From Pseudomonas sp. R37(2017) (GTDB lineage: Bacteria > Pseudomonadota > Gammaproteobacteria > Pseudomonadales > Pseudomonadaceae), in NCBI RefSeq assembly GCF_002113375.1, contig NZ_NEHO01000020.1, forward strand, positions 32,238 through 96,237: DNA of 64,000 nt, written 5' to 3'. The notes below the pieces were generated by a model. The model was given only the letters and a program-made list of their open reading frames with translations. It searched no databases and was not told the DNA's origin. The number at the start of each line of letters is the position of its first letter. Position 1 is the first letter of the stretch. Position numbers and translations under genes: made by a program. Positions 61,510 through 64,000 of this stretch are shown piece by piece.

Positions 61510-61515
61510 TATAAT
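61510..61515 (+). promoter_or_regulatory. Candidate -10 box for prfC
   Basis: TATAAT, consensus -10, 39 bases before the prfC start. The -35 region at the right distance is poor (TCGGTT), so the call is tentative. Confidence 0.4.
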
Positions 61516-61554
61516 CTGCGCCCTTTTTTTGAATCACCTGCCAGGCGATTTCCC

Positions 61555-63138
61555 ATGACCAAACAGGCCGCCGAAGTCGCGAAACGCCGCACTTTCGCCA
61601 TCATTTCCCACCCCGATGCCGGTAAGACCACCATCACCGAGAAGCTCTTGCTGATGGGCAAGGCGATTGCGGTAGCCGGTACGGTGAAATCCCGTAAATC
61701 CGACCGCCATGCCACCTCCGACTGGATGGAAATGGAAAAGCAGCGGGGTATTTCCATTACCACGTCGGTCATGCAGTTCCCGTATCGCGAGCACATGATC
61801 AACCTGCTCGACACTCCGGGCCACGAAGACTTCTCCGAAGATACCTACCGCACCCTGACTGCGGTGGACTCGGCGTTGATGGTGCTCGACGGCGGTAAAG
61901 GCGTAGAGCCTCGGACCATCGCCCTGATGGACGTCTGCCGTCTGCGTGACACGCCGATCGTCAGCTTCATCAACAAACTCGACCGTGACATCCGCGACCC
62001 GATCGAACTGCTCGACGAAATCGAAGCGGTCCTCAAGATCAAGGCGGCGCCTATCACCTGGCCGATCGGTTGCTACCGTGATTTCAAAGGCGTGTATCAC
62101 CTCGCCGGCGACTACATCATTGTTTACACCGCTGGTCATGGTCACGAACGCACCGAAACCAGGATCATCGAAAAGCTCGATTCCGACGAGGCGCGCGCGC
62201 ATCTGGGTGACGAGTACGAACGCTTCCTCGAACAACTTGAGCTGGTTCAGGGTGCTTGCCACGAGTTCAACCAGCAGGAGTTCATCGACGGTCAGATGAC
62301 CCCGGTGTTCTTCGGTACCGCGCTGGGCAATTTCGGTGTCGATCACGTGCTTGATGCCGTGGTTGACTGGGCGCCACGCCCGCTGCCGCGGGTGGCCAAC
62401 GAGCGTACCGTGGAGCCGGTGGAAGAGAAGTTCTCGGGCTTCATCTTCAAGATCCAGGCGAACATGGACCCGAAACACCGCGACCGCATCGCCTTCATGC
62501 GTATCTGCTCCGGCAAGTACGAAAAGGGTATGAAGATGCGTCACGTACGTACCGGCAAGGACGTGCGGATCGGCGATGCGCTGACCTTCTTCTCCTCCGA
62601 ACGTGAGCAACTGGAAGAAGCTTTCGCTGGCGACATCATCGGTCTGCACAACCACGGCACCATCCAGATCGGCGACACCTTCAGCGAGGGTGAAACCCTG
62701 GGCTTCACCGGCATCCCGCACTTCGCGCCGGAACTGTTCCGCCGCGTACGCCTGAAGGATCCGCTGAAATCCAAGCAACTGCGCCAGGGCTTGCAGCAGT
62801 TGGCCGAAGAAGGCGCGACCCAGGTGTTCTTCCCCGAGCGCAGCAACGACATCATCCTCGGCGCCGTCGGTGTGCTGCAGTTCGACGTGGTCGCCAGTCG
62901 TTTGAAAGAGGAATACAAGGTCGAGTGCTCCTACGAGCCGATCACCGTTTACTCGGCGCGTTGGGTCGATTGCAGCGACAAGAAGAAGTTCGAGGAATTT
63001 TCCAACAAGGCTGTGGAAAACCTGGCATTGGACGGCGGTGGTCACCTGACCTACCTGGCGCCTACGCGGGTCAACCTGGCACTGATGGAAGAGCGCTGGC
63101 CGGACGTGAAATTCCGTGCGACGCGTGAACATCACTAA
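61555..63138 (+). CDS. prfC: Peptide chain release factor 3 (RF-3)
   Basis: GTPase that recycles RF1/RF2 from the ribosome. It has 527 residues from ATG 61555 (MTKQAAEVAKRRTFAIISHP). G1 HPDAGKTTITEKLL, G3 LDTPGHEDFSEDTYR, G4 NKLD, the ITTSVMQFPY switch region and the domains II-III core (GFIFKIQANMDPKHRDRIAF). It ends with a single-copy terminator. The 544-codon frame from 61504 has no family support for the extra 17 residues. Confidence 0.97.
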   Translation: MTKQAAEVAKRRTFAIISHPDAGKTTITEKLLLMGKAIAVAGTVKSRKSDRHATSDWMEMEKQRGISITTSVMQFPYREHMINLLDTPGHEDFSEDTYRTLTAVDSALMVLDGGKGVEPRTIALMDVCRLRDTPIVSFINKLDRDIRDPIELLDEIEAVLKIKAAPITWPIGCYRDFKGVYHLAGDYIIVYTAGHGHERTETRIIEKLDSDEARAHLGDEYERFLEQLELVQGACHEFNQQEFIDGQMTPVFFGTALGNFGVDHVLDAVVDWAPRPLPRVANERTVEPVEEKFSGFIFKIQANMDPKHRDRIAFMRICSGKYEKGMKMRHVRTGKDVRIGDALTFFSSEREQLEEAFAGDIIGLHNHGTIQIGDTFSEGETLGFTGIPHFAPELFRRVRLKDPLKSKQLRQGLQQLAEEGATQVFFPERSNDIILGAVGVLQFDVVASRLKEEYKVECSYEPITVYSARWVDCSDKKKFEEFSNKAVENLALDGGGHLTYLAPTRVNLALMEERWPDVKFRATREHH

Positions 63139-63157
63139 GCGCTGAGTAGAAACATCC

Positions 63158-63190
63158 AAAACCCCGTTTGCGAGAGCAGCGGGGTTTTTT
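63158..63190 (+). terminator. Intrinsic terminator after prfC
   Basis: AAAACCCCG (63158-63166) pairs with CGGGGTTTT (63180-63188), followed by two more T, loop region with an inner GC pair. Good terminator of prfC. Confidence 0.85.
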
Positions 63191-63208
63191 ATCGCCTGAT
63201 CGCCAGCC

Positions 63209-63300
63209 CTGTAGGAGCGAGCATGCTCGCGATGGCGGAGTGTCAGGCGACATCGATGTTGGATGTGCCGGCGTCATCGCGAGCATGCTCGCTCCTACAG
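63209..63300. repeat. REPIN after prfC
   Basis: 26-bp perfect inverted arms, 63209-63234 (CTGTAGGAGCGAGCATGCTC...) and 63275-63300, with a 40-base spacer. Confidence 0.87.
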
Positions 63301-63460
63301 GGGGCTCGAGATCAAATCGGAATAATCGTTATTCGAAAGCAATCTCTGGAAGCAGGGCATTTCCGTCCAGCCGATAGCGTCCTGTCTGGAGAATCCGGCT
63401 GTTCGGAACTAGATTTGACTCAGCGCCAGACAGGCACTCCACGAAAGGAAGGAATCGATT

Positions 63461-63718
63461 ATGAACAGGTTGTTTCGCGTTTTACTGCTGTTGAAGGTGT
63501 TGGTGATGTTATCGCTCGGGGCGTCGACGGCCTGGGCCGAATGTATCGATCATGGGGAGCAGGCTTCGAGCGGGCAAGCGGGATATGCAGGGTTGATGCT
63601 CGCCAAATCCGAATCGGAACCAGGAGATCAGGGGCAGGGTGGGGCTGACAACGACGATGACTCGACCACCGACGAGCCGGACTCCGATGATGCCGATGAA
63701 GGTGACAGCCAGACGTAA
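63461..63718 (+). CDS. Small secreted acidic protein, hypothetical
   Basis: An 85-residue protein with a cleavable signal peptide (MNRLFRVLLLLKVLVMLSLG, cleavage after ASTAWA before EC), leaving about 59 mature residues with one cysteine and an acidic tail (DNDDDSTTDEPDSDDADEGD). The RBS AAGGAAGGA precedes ATG 63461. It is flanked by two REPINs and has no operon partner on either side. No family recognised. Short length lowers certainty, but the signal peptide and RBS are good. Confidence 0.65.
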   Translation: MNRLFRVLLLLKVLVMLSLGASTAWAECIDHGEQASSGQAGYAGLMLAKSESEPGDQGQGGADNDDDSTTDEPDSDDADEGDSQT

Positions 63719-63730
63719 ATGACGCAGTAC

Positions 63731-63821
63731 CTGTAGGAGCGAGCCTGCTCGCGATGCATTCTTCCATTCAATACACATGTTGAATGACAGTCCGCAATCG
63801 CGAGCAGGCTCGCTCCTACAG
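63731..63821. repeat. REPIN before the ABC-transporter gene
   Basis: 25-bp perfect inverted arms, 63731-63755 (CTGTAGGAGCGAGCCTGCTC...) and 63797-63821, with a 41-base spacer. Ends five bases before the next gene's stop codon. Confidence 0.87.
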
Positions 63822-63825
63822 TTTT

Positions 63826-64000
63826 TTATGCCGCGCCGTCGAGGAATTGCTCGGCGTAATGGCAAGCCACCTGACGCCTGTCAAGCAGGCGCAGGGCCGG
63901 TTCTTCGGTTTTGCAGCGTTCGGTGGCGTACGGGCAGCGCTTGTGGAACGCGCAGCCCGGCGGCGGGTTCAGCGGGTTGGGCAGCTCGCCGACGATCTTG
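63826..64000 (-). CDS. Oligopeptide/dipeptide ABC transporter ATPase, C-terminal fragment
   Basis: The last 57 codons of a gene running off the right edge: KIVGELPNPLNPPPGCAFHK then RCPYATERCKTEEPALRLLD, ending EQFLDGAA. This is the C-terminal Cys-containing oligopeptide-transporter extension of DppD/DppF-type ATPases (CxF...CPYAxxxC). The Walker motifs lie outside the window, so D versus F cannot be decided. Confidence 0.85.
   Translation of the reverse strand, partial: KIVGELPNPLNPPPGCAFHKRCPYATERCKTEEPALRLLDRRQVACHYAEQFLDGAA

Larger units (their letters stand above)
60850..61554. other. 705-base gene-free region between speC and prfC
   Basis: No convincing gene. The minus-strand half holds the speC promoter and leader with a 22-bp palindrome and a terminator-like hairpin. 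The plus-strand half holds a TATAAT (61510-61515) 40 bases before prfC. Short frames such as 61030-61350 on the minus strand lack an RBS or any familiar sequence. Confidence 0.6.
63139..63460. other. 322-base gap between prfC and the small secreted protein gene
   Basis: Holds the prfC terminator, a REPIN (63209-63300), and an upstream region for the next gene with the inverted repeat GAATAATCGTTATTC at 63320-63334. No gene is visible. Confidence 0.7.

Overview
The window is chromosomal DNA of a gamma-proteobacterium, almost certainly a Pseudomonas of the P. fluorescens lineage. Gene content, gene order and protein sequences all fit: lldP-lut genes, smpB-rat-bamE-fur-recN, grpE-dnaK-dnaJ-dapB-carAB-greA, rlmE-ftsH-folP-glmM-tpiA-secG-tRNAs-rimP-nusA-infB-rbfA-truB-rpsO-pnp, nadC-ampDE, piuABC and speC. 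Intergenic inverted repeats of the Pseudomonas GGGAGC (REP/REPIN) type recur. Most of the window is core housekeeping chromosome. I see no prophage, transposase, CRISPR array, restriction system or defence island.

Layout. (1) 1-6981: lactate utilisation. A lactate permease, the LutABC iron-sulfur L-lactate oxidation complex and an FAD-dependent D-lactate dehydrogenase (cut by the left edge) lie on the minus strand, divergent from a GntR/FadR-type regulator. Two TGGTnnnACCA operators lie between them. (2) 7097-12695: trans-translation factor SmpB, an NSS-family transporter, RatA/RnfH, BamE, Fur and RecN, the last with an SOS box. (3) 12936-22968: the heat-shock genes grpE-dnaK-dnaJ with two excellent sigma-32 promoters, then dapB, carA behind an attenuator-like leader, carB and greA. 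(4) 22997-39175: a DUF4149-like membrane protein, yhbY, rlmE, ftsH, folP, glmM, tpiA, secG, tRNA-Leu, initiator tRNA, then the transcription/translation superoperon from rimP to pnp. (5) 39315-46942: tRNA-Thr, a small acidic protein, nadC, ampDE, a chemoreceptor with a FliA promoter, a zinc-ribbon membrane protein, tatD and the fructose regulator. (6) 47232-52785: the fructose phosphotransferase operon fruBKA with a consensus Cra/FruR operator. (7) 52912-59641: an iron-uptake block made of a PepSY-flavodoxin-reductase fusion, a TonB-dependent receptor, the PiuC hydroxylase and a Sel1-repeat protein. (8) 59686-64000: ornithine decarboxylase with an unusual structured leader, prfC, a small secreted acidic protein, and the tail of a peptide ABC transporter ATPase.

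The most interesting non-routine signals are regulatory RNA candidates. The speC leader has a sigma-70 promoter, an intrinsic-terminator hairpin and a perfect 22-bp palindrome before the start codon. The carA leader has a strong intrinsic terminator inside a short reading frame that ends on the carA TTG start. Other points of note are the lutABC arrangement in place of the lldD gene found at this position in P. aeruginosa, a cysteine-free Fur, a tRNA-Thr gene with stem mismatches, and a hybrid REPIN. No wholly new multi-gene system was found.
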